DNA of 46,619 nucleotides from the NCBI GenBank assembly GCA_905372565.1, contig CAJPPK010000012.1, forward strand, positions 1 through 46,619. The letters run 5' to 3'. The first letter of the stretch is position 1. The number at the start of each line of letters is the position of its first letter. A program made the translations under genes and the position numbers. Source of the stretch: an uncultured Porphyromonas sp. Its GTDB lineage: Bacteria > Bacteroidota > Bacteroidia > Bacteroidales > Porphyromonadaceae. Below the pieces are notes generated by a model that was given only the letters and a program-made list of their open reading frames with translations, was not told the origin of the DNA and made no database searches. Positions 7,488-16,341 of the stretch are shown piece after piece.

Positions 7488-8366
7488 ATGAAGATCAAAA
7501 AAGAAGTACAGATTGGCCTCCTAGCCGTCATGGCAGTAGCCCTCGGATACATTGGGATCAATTTCCTCAAGGGTATTGAGCTTTTCAAGAAGAGCAATAC
7601 CTACTATGCCCACTTCGACAACCTAAATAGTGTCACCGTAGCCACCCCTGTCATGGTCAGTGGATTTAAGGTCGGCACGGTGCGGGATGTGCGCTTCGAT
7701 TACTCCAAGGGCTATGGTGCCACCGTCGAGCTCTCCCTAGATCCCCACGTGCGGATCACCTCTGAGAGTCAGCTGAAGATCAAGATGAACCCACTGAGTG
7801 GCTCCGAGATAGTCCTCACGATCGCCCAAGATAAAGGGCATCTCCTCTCCGAGGGGGACACGATCCCCAGCATTAGCCCCAAGGGTGACCTCCTCTCGGT
7901 AGCCTCCGAGCAGATCCTACCAGATATCGCCGGGATGATGCCGACCATTACGGCGACCCTCGAGCGCATCAACGCTCTCCTGCACGACAAGGCTATCGAC
8001 AGCATCCTCGTTGCCCTCAATGGCACCAGCCAGCAGCTACACCACATGACCACTGGACTCAACCAAACGACCCAGCGTCTGAATCCTGTAATGAATAACG
8101 TAGAGTACATGACGGGTAACTTCGCTCGCCTCAGCGACCAGCTAGCCGCTATGCGCATCGACTCCCTCATGCAGCATCTAGAGAAGACGACGAGTGAGCT
8201 CCATAGCGTCACGGCACAGCTACGCAAGAAGGACAACACGGCAGGACTACTCCTCAATGACCCCTCGCTCTACAACCGCCTAGACAGCCTTGTACTTAAC
8301 GCTGACCGTCTGATGCAAGACCTCAAGGCGAACCCCAAGCGCTACGTCCATCTCTCTGTCTTCTAA
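7488..8366 (+). CDS. MCE-family (MlaD-like) lipid-transport protein
   Basis: Substrate-binding component of an MCE phospholipid transport system, anchored in the inner membrane and facing the periplasm. The sequence shows one N-terminal membrane segment (about residues 8-25) and an MCE domain (about 38-115, including PVMVSGFKVGTVRDV and LSGSEIVL). A long helical C-terminal region (about 150-280) is of the kind that forms the tube between membranes in larger MCE proteins. Its length (292 aa) is typical for Bacteroidetes. No permease (MlaE) or ATPase (MlaF) gene is adjacent. It lies between the amidase (41 bases) and the epimerase (33 bases), so it seems to be part of an envelope operon. Confidence 0.92.
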   Translation: MKIKKEVQIGLLAVMAVALGYIGINFLKGIELFKKSNTYYAHFDNLNSVTVATPVMVSGFKVGTVRDVRFDYSKGYGATVELSLDPHVRITSESQLKIKMNPLSGSEIVLTIAQDKGHLLSEGDTIPSISPKGDLLSVASEQILPDIAGMMPTITATLERINALLHDKAIDSILVALNGTSQQLHHMTTGLNQTTQRLNPVMNNVEYMTGNFARLSDQLAAMRIDSLMQHLEKTTSELHSVTAQLRKKDNTAGLLLNDPSLYNRLDSLVLNADRLMQDLKANPKRYVHLSVF

Positions 8367-8399
8367 CCTCACCCACCCTACCTCTACGTCTTCTCCTCT

Positions 8400-9416
8400 A
8401 TGGCGCGTCTCTTGATCACGGGAGCCTCTGGCTTCATCGGCTCACATCTTGTACACCAAGCCCTCGAAGCAGGCTACGAAGTGTGGGCAGCAGTTCGTAA
8501 AGACAGCGCCAAAGAGAAGCTCCTGAAACAAGGAGTACGTCTCATCGAGGTAGACTACTTCGATGTCGACCAGCTGACACAGGCGCTGAGTAGCGTCCCC
8601 ACCCAAGGCGATGATCTTCCGCTCTGGGACTATGTTATCCATAATGCAGGGATCACAAAGACGGCCCATCCGGAAGAATTCGCTGAGGTCAATGCCGAGC
8701 ATACTCGACGCCTACTCGAGGCACTAGGTCGCTTGCCCCAGCCCCCCCATCGCTTTGTCTTGATGAGCAGCCTAAGTAGCTACGGCGATGTCGCCCCTGA
8801 AGGTGAAGCACTACACGCTTACCTCCCCCAGCGACCAAATACCCGCTATGGACGAAGCAAGTGCCTAGCAGAGCACTATGTCGAGCAGTCAGGCATACCC
8901 TACACCCTCCTACTACCGACAGGTGTCTACGGCCCCGGTGACAAGGATTACCTCATTGCCATCGAGAGCATCGCTGGAGGGATCAATGCTATGGCTGGAT
9001 GCAAGAAGCAGCACCTCACCTTCGTCTATGGCGCCGATGTCGCACGCGCTGCACTCTTCGTCTTGACAAAGCCCGAAGCCATCGGTGAGCGCTACTTCAT
9101 CTCTGATGGAGACACCTATACCGACAAGGAGTTTGCACGACTCGTACAGCGCCTAGTCGGTCGCAAGCACATCTTGCATCTTCGTATTCCTCTCCCTCTC
9201 GTACGCTTGGTCTGCTCTGTGGGTAGCCTAACCGCTCGTCTCACGGGGAAGATCACGCCACTCAACAACGACAAATACCCTATCCTGGCTCAGCGCAACT
9301 GGCGCTGTGATGCCTCTCCTCTCTTTGCGTTAGGCTTCCGTCCATCGAAGACTCTCGAAGAAGGACTTCGTGCTACACTCCAAGCAGCTCACCTCTTACC
9401 CAGCTCTGCCACTTAG
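8400..9416 (+). CDS. NAD-dependent epimerase/dehydratase family protein (extended SDR)
   Basis: Extended short-chain dehydrogenase/reductase that binds NAD(P) through GASGFIG near residues 8-14. The active-site triad is visible as Ser123/Ser124 (LMSSLSS), Tyr150 and Lys154 (YGRSK). The protein is 338 aa and lacks membrane segments. Members of this group act on nucleotide sugars or other small carbonyl substrates. I cannot assign a substrate. It is the third gene of the amidase-mlaD operon, which suggests an envelope role. No terminator is obvious before the tRNA-Gln promoter. Confidence 0.85.
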   Translation: MARLLITGASGFIGSHLVHQALEAGYEVWAAVRKDSAKEKLLKQGVRLIEVDYFDVDQLTQALSSVPTQGDDLPLWDYVIHNAGITKTAHPEEFAEVNAEHTRRLLEALGRLPQPPHRFVLMSSLSSYGDVAPEGEALHAYLPQRPNTRYGRSKCLAEHYVEQSGIPYTLLLPTGVYGPGDKDYLIAIESIAGGINAMAGCKKQHLTFVYGADVARAALFVLTKPEAIGERYFISDGDTYTDKEFARLVQRLVGRKHILHLRIPLPLVRLVCSVGSLTARLTGKITPLNNDKYPILAQRNWRCDASPLFALGFRPSKTLEEGLRATLQAAHLLPSSAT

Positions 9417-9461
9417 ATCCCCGACCTTCTGCCTCTAAGAAATAGTCTCACCGTAGGGCTA

Positions 9462-9493
9462 TTTGCTTATTAGCGGGCATATAGCTATCTTTG
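9462..9493 (+). promoter_or_regulatory. Promoter of tRNA-Gln
   Basis: A -33 TTTG at 9462-9465 and a -7 TATCTTTG at 9486-9493 with a 20-base spacer, an excellent match to the Bacteroidetes primary sigma promoter. Confidence 0.8.
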
Positions 9494-9538
9494 CACTGCG
9501 TTTCGTGAGGATATGTCCTCTCAGAAACTGCTTAGGCT

Positions 9539-9609
9539 TGTCTCGTGGTGTAATGGTAGCACAACAGGTTTTGGTTCTGTTTGTCAAGGTTCGAATCCTT
9601 GCGAGACAA
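9539..9609 (+). tRNA. tRNA-Gln (anticodon TTG)
   Basis: The cloverleaf folds by eye: acceptor stem TGTCTCG/CGAGACA, D arm GTGTAATGGTAGCAC, anticodon stem ACAGG/TCTGT with loop TTTTGGT (anticodon TTG), and T arm AAGGTTCGAATCCTT. The discriminator is A at 9609 and CCA is not encoded. A terminator follows. Confidence 0.97.
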
Positions 9610-9615
9610 CGAGTT

Positions 9616-9640
9616 GGGGGTAGCGATACCCCCTTTTCTT
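9616..9640 (+). terminator. Terminator of tRNA-Gln
   Basis: GGGGGTA and TACCCCC flank a 4-base loop, followed by TTTTCTT. Confidence 0.85.
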
Positions 9641-9740
9641 TTATAGATCAATCATAGAGTAGATGGAAGTATACATCGGCTTTCGCTTCATCTCCTCCAC
9701 AAAGCATATTAACCTCCTCCATACGTACTCTTTCCTCTCT

Positions 9741-10808
9741 ATGTCTACCTCATCTACTCCAGGGAGCTTCTCGAATATCGTATCCCTCCTGCGCTTCCCT
9801 CTCATCCTGCTTGTTGTCGCTATCCATGCAGTAGCATTAGAGCTACGTTTCCCTAAGGGGAATACCCTCTATATCTACGTCAGCGAGCTCCTCTCTCATG
9901 GTATAGCCCGTATAGCTGTCCCCCTCTTCTTTTTCTTCTCGGGCTACTATACCTTCTATCATAAGGACTGGAGTCTCCCCACTGTATGGAGGAAGGAGTG
10001 GAGCAAAAAAGCCCGCAGTCTACTCTTACCCTACCTCCTGTGGAACACCCTCTACATCCTCATTCTTCTAGGCAAGACCCACCTGACGATCTACCTCGGA
10101 GGTAGTCCCAAGGATCCTTTCGTCATCACCGATCTTGGTCAACTAGCCTCCTATTATTGGGCGGATGTGATTGTTTATCCTCTATGGTATATACGAGATC
10201 TCCTCTTACTCACCCTACTTGCTCCGCTAGGTAATTTACTCCTCCGCCTAAGTAAAGGATGGGTGCTCCTGCTATTCGGGACGCTCTACTTAATAGGGTT
10301 CAGCTGGACCATCGCTAGTCTCAGCATCCTCCCAGTCTTCTTCTTCCTATTGGGAGGATGGATGGGACAGCGTAGCTTCGATCCCCTCCCTGCACTCTAT
10401 CCCTTGCGCTATCTACTAGGCGCCCTCTCCCTCGTCACCGTCCTACCCCTTCCGTTTCTCTCAGTCTCTCCCTACCAGGCGCAGATCGAAGCACTCTATA
10501 TCCTAACTGGTGGAGCTACAGCCCTGCTCTTGGGACAAGCCCTCCTAAAGCACCAACCACAGCTAGCACGCAAGCTCCAGCAAGCAGAATGCTACGTCTT
10601 CTTCGTCTACGCTGTACATACGGTGCTCTTAGTCAACTGGGCACGAGGTATCGTCTATCGCATACCCTTCCTACGAGAGGATGCTCCTGGAGCTCTTTTA
10701 GGCTACTTCCTACTCATCGGACTAACCCTGGGATTCAGTCTAGCTCTTTACGCACTCCTACGGCGTCTGGCTCCCCGAGTCCTATCCATCCTCTGCGGGG
10801 GACGATAG
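9741..10808 (+). CDS. Acyltransferase family 3 membrane protein
   Basis: Integral membrane O-acyltransferase of the Acyltransferase_3 (OafA/WecH-like) family, which acetylates or otherwise acylates cell-surface carbohydrates. About ten hydrophobic segments are visible. The early segment FPLILLVVAIHAVALE carries the histidine typical of the family's active site. Later hallmarks are FFFFSGYYTFY near residue 70 and YPLWYIRDLLLLTLLAP near 150. The frame is open from 9663, but the ATG at 9741 (MSTSSTPGSF) gives the usual short cytoplasmic N-terminus. The substrate cannot be told from sequence. It is flanked by the tRNA-Gln terminator and a strong hairpin, so it is probably monocistronic. Confidence 0.85.
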   Translation: MSTSSTPGSFSNIVSLLRFPLILLVVAIHAVALELRFPKGNTLYIYVSELLSHGIARIAVPLFFFFSGYYTFYHKDWSLPTVWRKEWSKKARSLLLPYLLWNTLYILILLGKTHLTIYLGGSPKDPFVITDLGQLASYYWADVIVYPLWYIRDLLLLTLLAPLGNLLLRLSKGWVLLLFGTLYLIGFSWTIASLSILPVFFFLLGGWMGQRSFDPLPALYPLRYLLGALSLVTVLPLPFLSVSPYQAQIEALYILTGGATALLLGQALLKHQPQLARKLQQAECYVFFVYAVHTVLLVNWARGIVYRIPFLREDAPGALLGYFLLIGLTLGFSLALYALLRRLAPRVLSILCGGR

Positions 10809-10831
10809 CGATCTCAAGTAGACTAGAACGA

Positions 10832-10871
10832 AATACCCCCCAAGGATCTCGAGAGATCCTTGGGGGGTATT
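10832..10871. terminator. Bidirectional terminator between convergent genes
   Basis: A near-perfect 40-base inverted repeat (AATACCCCCCAAGGATCTC with its complement) lies between the acyltransferase and the convergent lipoprotein gene that ends at 10893. It can serve both strands. Confidence 0.85.
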
Positions 10872-10892
10872 ATTTGTAGGGTGATTTTACGA

Positions 10893-12158
10893 CTACTCTA
10901 CCCGAGCAAGCGAGAAGATCAGGCGAATATCACTCGCCTGATGGAAGGTATAGCTACTAAGCGATACCGCTGGAGAAGCATCGAGAGACAGACTGACAGC
11001 CTTGCTCACCGGATGAAGATGCGGTCCTCCTCGCCCTTCGTCGAGCCAAGAGACGAGAAGCTGACGACGATCGGGCACCAAGCCAAGCTGTAGCTGCATC
11101 CCTATCGTATTGTCACTCTCTGTACGCCCTGTGAGACGATAGAAGGGCTCCGCAGGCAACCAAGGGGCGGCTCCAGTAGCCTGAAAGGCTTGCTCCGTCA
11201 AGTGAGAGACAAAGACCGAGCGTTCCTTAGTATCAGCACCCGTACGCCCATTCTTATCGCCCCCATAGAAGATACGCTTCGTGGGCTCATCATAGACCAT
11301 CGTACGCCCAGCAGGTTTGCCTAGATGGAAGCGAGCTACGACTTTCCCCGTAGCCATCGAGAAGAGCTGATAGCGAGCCTGCTGATCCCGCAAGACGAGC
11401 CACGCTCCACCCGCTAGATAGACACGGTGGACAGATGTCCCTGCGAAGAGAGGTAGACGGGTAGGCTTCACTTGCCCCGAGGAGAACTGATATACGGCTT
11501 CGTCCTTATCGAGGAAGAAGTAGCCCTTATCCCCCCAAGCATAGGCTCCCTTGGCATAAGCTAAGGGCATAGAGAGCTTGGTCATCTCCATCCCCTCCTT
11601 AGGCAGGAGATAATACGAACGTTTATCAAAGGAAAGGTAAGTCGATCCGTCGGCTAAGGTAAAGCTCTGACGCACCCATTGATCCCCTCCCAAGCCAGGC
11701 TGGCCAAAGAGGCGGTTGCTGACGAGCTTCAGCGACCGCTTATCCAGCAGGAGGAGGCGGGACTGATGCTTGCGTTCGTCGGTGAAATCATACTTCGCCA
11801 GGAGTGCCAGATAGGGGCCTGCCTCCGTCAAGGATCCATCGCAGAAGTTCCCCTTGCCCTCGTAGTCTCCGAGGTGATCAGCCAGGACTTCTCCCGCGAC
11901 CTTCCCCTCACGATCGAGGAGGTAGAGATGTGGAGTCCCCCCGACTGCATCAGGCTGGGCTGTGAGCACCTGCACCAAGCCCGCATCGTAGAGAAGCGTA
12001 TAGCCCTCATAGCCCGTATAAGGGCGCTGGGGCGTCGGTTTAGGCTCGGCGGGAGTGGTAGGAGCCTGCGTCCCTGGCTCCCGAGGAGCTTCTTGGCGGG
12101 CGCAAGCGACACCGCCAAGAAGACCTAGGGTTAGGAGTAATAGGTGTGTAGTCTGCAT
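10893..12158 (-). CDS. Uncharacterised lipoprotein, probable beta-propeller
   Basis: A 421-aa lipoprotein of unknown function. The signal peptide ends in a lipobox (LLGGVAC, Cys19), followed by a proline- and threonine-rich linker (about 22-48). The rest consists of repeated beta-strand patterns of about 45 residues (for example LYLLDREGKVAGEVLAD, RLLLLDKRSLKLVSNRLFG, YQLFSMATGKVVARF) as in WD40/YVTN-type propellers. No catalytic motif was seen. It follows the BspA-like gene after only 11 bases, so the two are cotranscribed. It is probably on the outer surface as a binding or adhesion protein, though that is inference from the neighbours. Confidence 0.75.
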   Translation of the reverse strand: MQTTHLLLLTLGLLGGVACARQEAPREPGTQAPTTPAEPKPTPQRPYTGYEGYTLLYDAGLVQVLTAQPDAVGGTPHLYLLDREGKVAGEVLADHLGDYEGKGNFCDGSLTEAGPYLALLAKYDFTDERKHQSRLLLLDKRSLKLVSNRLFGQPGLGGDQWVRQSFTLADGSTYLSFDKRSYYLLPKEGMEMTKLSMPLAYAKGAYAWGDKGYFFLDKDEAVYQFSSGQVKPTRLPLFAGTSVHRVYLAGGAWLVLRDQQARYQLFSMATGKVVARFHLGKPAGRTMVYDEPTKRIFYGGDKNGRTGADTKERSVFVSHLTEQAFQATGAAPWLPAEPFYRLTGRTESDNTIGMQLQLGLVPDRRQLLVSWLDEGRGGPHLHPVSKAVSLSLDASPAVSLSSYTFHQASDIRLIFSLARVE

Positions 12159-12169
12159 TGAGTGGAGGG

Positions 12170-13369
12170 TTACTTCAGCTCCTTAACGGTGAAGCCTTCC
12201 CACTTCTCGCCTGCCTTCACGCCATAGCTTGCAAGGTCAGCGGACGAAACGTAGAGCGTAGCTTCTGCAACACGCTTCCCAGCGAAGGAGATCTGGTCAT
12301 CAAAGAAGAATGGTGCCCAATCTCCCTTTAGAGCATCAAGCATATCGGATGTATAAGGAGTCTTGTCGATCGTAGGCTTCGCACCTAGGATAAGCGTCTT
12401 GACGGTGCCCAGTGTCTCAGCGAACGTACCCTTACCGACCTTCTCTAGCTTAGGCATAGAGACGAAGAAGAGAGAATGCTTGTTCGTGCTACCAGCAGCG
12501 AGGAAGTTAAGATCACCGATCTCCTTGAGGACGGGGAACGATAGCGCCTTCAGCCCAGAAAGGCTACCAAAGGTGCCCGAACCGATCTTCTCTAGCTTAG
12601 GGAAGTGAGCGAAGTAGATATAAGACTCAGAGAAGGCGCCGTCAGCGATCTCCTTGACGCCTGTACCATAGATGAGCTTGATCGTGGTACGTCCCTTATC
12701 CTGATCTCTATATAGGAAGGATTCCCCGATCTTCGTCACCGTCTCAGGGAGGACAAGTAGCCCATTAGCCTGAGCTCTGTAGCCCTTGGGGAGAGACTTC
12801 AGTTCCCCATCCTTCACAACAGCACCAGCGGGCAGGTTAGGCTGCAAGCCATCAATAGCCCCGAAGGTATGTAGAGCGATGTATTCGAACCAAGCGATAT
12901 AGCTAGGATTAGCTGGGATCTTAACGACCTTGTCCGCAGGCGTACCAAGGAAAGCATCGAGTGCCGTCTCTGGGTAAACGCTCTGTCCCTCGGGCTTGTA
13001 GCTAGAGAGGTCAAGCAGATGGAAGGCCGTGGCACCAGCGAAGGCACGAGCACCGATCTTCTTCAGCCCAGGTGCTACAAGTGTCTTGATCTTGGTATTG
13101 CCAGCGAAGGCGCCCTCTCCGATCTCCGTGACCGTAGACTCTAGCGTTACTACGCCATCTTCGGCGACCTTAGCCTCGGGGTAGCTCTTGAGGACACCGC
13201 CCTCGATGACGATCTTAGCCTCGGGTTGAGCAGGCTTTTCGGGCTCCTTGGGTTGCTCTGGCTGGGGTTGGTTAGTGTCAGGTTTGGGTTGTGGCTCATC
13301 CTTGTGCAGACGGCAGGCAGTGAGGCCTAGAGAAAGAGTTAGGGCGAGCGCGATGAACTTCTTGTTCAT
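12170..13369 (-). CDS. BspA-type leucine-rich repeat (LRR_5) lipoprotein
   Basis: A 399-aa lipoprotein with lipobox GLTAC (Cys19), then a proline-, glutamine- and glutamate-rich linker (about 25-50). LRR_5 repeats follow, with signatures such as IGEGAFAGNTKIKTLVAP, LKKIGARAFAGATAFHLLDL, IADGAFSESYIYFAHFPKL and EKIGSGTFGSLSGLKALSFP. BspA-like proteins are surface adhesins in oral Bacteroidetes. It is transcribed with the downstream lipoprotein (gap 11 bases). A strong terminator hairpin at 13403-13442 separates it from the upstream LRR gene, so expression may need read-through or a promoter I did not see. Confidence 0.88.
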   Translation of the reverse strand: MNKKFIALALTLSLGLTACRLHKDEPQPKPDTNQPQPEQPKEPEKPAQPEAKIVIEGGVLKSYPEAKVAEDGVVTLESTVTEIGEGAFAGNTKIKTLVAPGLKKIGARAFAGATAFHLLDLSSYKPEGQSVYPETALDAFLGTPADKVVKIPANPSYIAWFEYIALHTFGAIDGLQPNLPAGAVVKDGELKSLPKGYRAQANGLLVLPETVTKIGESFLYRDQDKGRTTIKLIYGTGVKEIADGAFSESYIYFAHFPKLEKIGSGTFGSLSGLKALSFPVLKEIGDLNFLAAGSTNKHSLFFVSMPKLEKVGKGTFAETLGTVKTLILGAKPTIDKTPYTSDMLDALKGDWAPFFFDDQISFAGKRVAEATLYVSSADLASYGVKAGEKWEGFTVKELK

Positions 13370-13402
13370 AGTTTGTTTGGTTGGTTAAAGGAATAAAAGG
13401 AA

Positions 13403-13442
13403 AGCCTTCCTACCCGCGACAGCTGTCACGTGTAGGAAGGCT
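13403..13442 (-). terminator. Terminator between the two leucine-rich-repeat genes
   Basis: On the minus strand AGCCTTCCTAC pairs with GTAGGAAGGCT. The loop itself contains GACAGCTGTC, and TTTCCTTTTATT follows. It starts 7 bases after the stop of the gene ending at 13449. Confidence 0.85.
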
Positions 13443-13448
13443 AAATAA

Positions 13449-14777
13449 TTACTTGAGGTTAGAGAAGCCGAATCCTTCCTGCTGTGGGAGGAGGAACTTC
13501 AGCGTCTTCTGGTACTGGAGATACTCGGAAGAGATAGCACCCGTCAGACGGTTGCCCGAGAGGACAAAGACGGTATAACCGTAGTCAGGGAGCCCCTTGA
13601 TCTTTGCATACTTCGACGCATCGGGTAGGTAGCGACGAACACGTAGGGGGACAAGACCGGTGAGGTTATTGTTCGCCAGATTCACCCAAAGGAGGTTGGG
13701 CTGCTGAGCGCCAGCGAAGTCCGTAGGGATCCCGCCCTCGAAGCGGTTATCATTCAGATAGAGCTGATAAAGGCCCGTGAGCGAAGCAAGGGCTTCGGGG
13801 AGCTTACCTGAGAGCTGGTTGTGCTCAAGGTTGAGGTTCTCCAGACGCTTCAGGTTACCTAGGCTGGCAGGAAGCTCACCCGAGAGGCGGTTGAAGCTAA
13901 TCAGTAGCTCACGAAGCTGACCAAGCTGACCAAGGGAAGCAGGCAGTGCACCCGAGAGCTGGTTCTTCCCTAGAGAGAGCGAACGAAGGCTTCTGAGCTC
14001 ACCCAAGCTAGCAGGGATCTCACCAGTGAGCTTATTCCCATAGAGAGCGAGCGTGTGTAGCTGAGTGAGAGCACCAAGTTCCTTAGGGAGCTCACCCGTG
14101 AAGCTCTGATGAGAGAGGTCGATGACCTTGGCCTGACGGAGCTGTCCGAGAGCCACAGGGAGCTTACCAGAGAGGGTCGTTGGGTTAGCACGATGATCGC
14201 GGGCAGTCTTCTCGTCCCCGTCCCAAGAAGAGGAGAGTTCGTAGGGAGAAGTACGTAGGTCAAGCGTATCGAGCTGGTTAAGGTTCCCTAGGCTTTCTGA
14301 TAGCTCACCAGTAAGCGCTGTGAAGCCCAAGAAAAGGCCACGTAGCTGGCGAAGCTGGTAGAGCTCAGCTGGGATCTTACCCGTGAGATCCTTATTGTAC
14401 TGTAGGTGAAGTGAGCGGAGAGCCGTTAGATCACCGATAGCAGCTGGGAGTTCACCCTTCAGACTATTGGCACCAAGCGCTAGGGCTACGACACGAGGCT
14501 TACCAGCCACGTCTGCGACCTTGACACCAACCCACTTGCTGACGGGCTGGTCAGAGAGCCAGTAGTTCGAGCGAACCCAAGACTCCCCGTTGAGAGCTTG
14601 GTAAAGGCTAACTAGCGCCAAGCTATCCTGACGTAGGGAGCCTGAGAGTTCTGCCACACCTTCGGCTACACGAGCCTCAGGGGCGAGCTGTGGGGTAGAG
14701 ACCGAGTCCTTACCACAGCTAGCTAGCAGTCCGCCCATGAGCGCTACGGCAAGAGCGGAGTGAAGATACTTCTTCAT
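13449..14777 (-). CDS. Leucine-rich repeat lipoprotein with plant-type/internalin-like repeats
   Basis: A 442-aa lipoprotein with lipobox LLASC (Cys21). About ten 23-24-residue repeats of the form LxxLxxLxLxxNxLxGxIPxxLGxL follow, for example LTQLHTLALYGNKLTGEIP and LRSLRSLSLGKNQLSGALP. The region before the repeats (WVRSNYWLSDQPVSKWVGV) matches the cap often preceding plant-type LRRs. It is distinct from the BspA-type protein next to it. It is likely on the cell surface and used for protein binding or adhesion. A 205-base gap with a 23-bp tandem array (14855-14946) separates it from the upstream lipoprotein gene. Confidence 0.88.
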   Translation of the reverse strand: MKKYLHSALAVALMGGLLASCGKDSVSTPQLAPEARVAEGVAELSGSLRQDSLALVSLYQALNGESWVRSNYWLSDQPVSKWVGVKVADVAGKPRVVALALGANSLKGELPAAIGDLTALRSLHLQYNKDLTGKIPAELYQLRQLRGLFLGFTALTGELSESLGNLNQLDTLDLRTSPYELSSSWDGDEKTARDHRANPTTLSGKLPVALGQLRQAKVIDLSHQSFTGELPKELGALTQLHTLALYGNKLTGEIPASLGELRSLRSLSLGKNQLSGALPASLGQLGQLRELLISFNRLSGELPASLGNLKRLENLNLEHNQLSGKLPEALASLTGLYQLYLNDNRFEGGIPTDFAGAQQPNLLWVNLANNNLTGLVPLRVRRYLPDASKYAKIKGLPDYGYTVFVLSGNRLTGAISSEYLQYQKTLKFLLPQQEGFGFSNLK

Positions 14778-14854
14778 GCGTTAAGAAATTTAAAGTGGAT
14801 TATTGGGAGGGGACACCCCCTCTTTTTCGTTGTTTCGGAAGGGCTTCTTCGAGG

Positions 14855-14946
14855 GAGGCATCAGTGTTACCTCAAAAGAGGCATCAGTAGTGCCCCTTCA
14901 GAGGCAACAGTAGTGCCTCTCGAGGGGCACTACTGTTGCCTACTAG
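14855..14946. repeat. 23-bp tandem dyad array (locus A)
   Basis: Four 23-bp units start at 14855, 14878, 14901 and 14924. Cores are GGCATCAGTGTTACC, GGCATCAGTAGTGCC, GGCAACAGTAGTGCC, then the inverted form GGCACTACTGTTGCC. The right end reads CCTACTAGTTGG, shared with the arrays at 22.6 and 45.2 kb. It lies between two minus-strand genes of the receptor operon and would be transcribed if these are cotranscribed. Confidence 0.85.
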
Positions 14947-14982
14947 TTGGGAAAACAGATACCCTCTTGGGAGCCTCTGGAT

Positions 14983-16326
14983 TTACTTCTTGGTGGGGAT
15001 AGCGAAGAACCCTGCAGGGAAGGGGTTCATCTTGTCCTTCGTTATAGCTAAGCTCTGGGTCTTACCGATGATGACAGCGAAGCGATTTTTCTCCTTATAC
15101 GTCCCCCAGTCATTTATCCCTGCGAAGTAGACATTCCCCTGGGCATCGACCCCAAGGCTGTTATAGTACATCTTCATAAAGTCTCCTGTGTCTACCTGCT
15201 GGAAGTCAAAGAAGAGCTTGGTCGAGGAGTCCTTGAAGTCATGGACATAAACCTTGCGGTTCTGCTCAGCGAAGAAGATCTTATCTCCATAGGGCACAAT
15301 GATAGACGCTGCACCCCAAGCTTCGAGGCTCTGGCTTACGGCATGTGCAGCGAGGATCTTGAGCTCACGAGGGTCCGAGGAGAGCTTAGCCAAGGTGTTA
15401 GGCTTCTGATAGGCCAGCCAGAGATTCCCGTCCTCTGTAGGAGCGATCGAGGAGAGCTCACCCTGAGGAAGCGTGAAGGTAGCGATAAGCTGCTTCCCCT
15501 GCAGTACGATGATCTTATTCGTCTCCGAGATCGCATAGACTCGCTGGCCGAGGGTAACCATACGCATCTTCTTGGCCTTCTCGGTGCCAGGGATCTTCTC
15601 GAAGCCACCGGTCTCGCTACCGACGACGATACCCCCATTATCCGTGCGGAGGTAGATGAGATCCCCTACGACTGCGATGTGAGTAGGAGTAAGGGCTGCG
15701 AGGGCTTTGTCATTGAGCACATGAAGACGCTCAAGGCTCTCCTGCTTCACGATAGTGAGTAGCCCCTCTGCCCCATTCTCCACACGCTGGCCGATGATAT
15801 ACATCTTACCATTAGCAAAGACGAGGTCTTCGGCGACATTACCCAGCTTGTGCTTGGGATTGATGCGCTGATAGGCGCTGTCGAGGACGAACTGCTTCGA
15901 CAGATCGATGTAGGTCAGTGTACCGGTCTCATTCCCATAGTTCCCTTCGTTGAGGAGGAACATCCCTTGGGTGAAGCGAGGACGCACCGTGATCGTCTTC
16001 GCAAGCCCCTTATTGCCCTGACGGAGGATCACCTCGTAAGAGCCAGGGAGACGCTCAGAGAAGACGAAGGTCTTACCCTGACCAACCTTCTTATTCTCCA
16101 CATACCACGTGACAGCAGTAGGGTCTGTAATCCCCTCCCCAGCAGCGGTGAGATGTGCGGTATCTAACTGATGAAGGTCATTGATGACTTCTGATGAAAG
16201 CATCTTCACTCCCTCCGTGTCAAAGCGAGTCTCGGGAGCGGGCTGATCATCATGGACACGGCAAGAAGCCAAAGCCACGAGAAGCGTACAGGCTACGAGT
16301 GAGCCATACTTAGGAAGATAATGCAT
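14983..16326 (-). CDS. DUF5074/YncE-like surface lipoprotein
   Basis: A 447-aa lipoprotein with lipobox VALASC (Cys22). An immunoglobulin/PKD-like segment (about 40-115, ending YEVILRQGNKGLAKTITVRP) is followed by a beta-propeller that opens with GMFLLNEGNYGNETGTLTYID, the hallmark of DUF5074. Such propeller lipoproteins sit beside BtuB-like receptors in Bacteroidetes. BtuG, which binds vitamin B12 for BtuB, is the characterised example of that arrangement. It lies 15 bases after the second DUF5074-like gene, in the same operon. The ligand cannot be told from sequence. Confidence 0.85.
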   Translation of the reverse strand: MHYLPKYGSLVACTLLVALASCRVHDDQPAPETRFDTEGVKMLSSEVINDLHQLDTAHLTAAGEGITDPTAVTWYVENKKVGQGKTFVFSERLPGSYEVILRQGNKGLAKTITVRPRFTQGMFLLNEGNYGNETGTLTYIDLSKQFVLDSAYQRINPKHKLGNVAEDLVFANGKMYIIGQRVENGAEGLLTIVKQESLERLHVLNDKALAALTPTHIAVVGDLIYLRTDNGGIVVGSETGGFEKIPGTEKAKKMRMVTLGQRVYAISETNKIIVLQGKQLIATFTLPQGELSSIAPTEDGNLWLAYQKPNTLAKLSSDPRELKILAAHAVSQSLEAWGAASIIVPYGDKIFFAEQNRKVYVHDFKDSSTKLFFDFQQVDTGDFMKMYYNSLGVDAQGNVYFAGINDWGTYKEKNRFAVIIGKTQSLAITKDKMNPFPAGFFAIPTKK

Positions 16327-16341
16327 AGTGAATAGGTTAAA

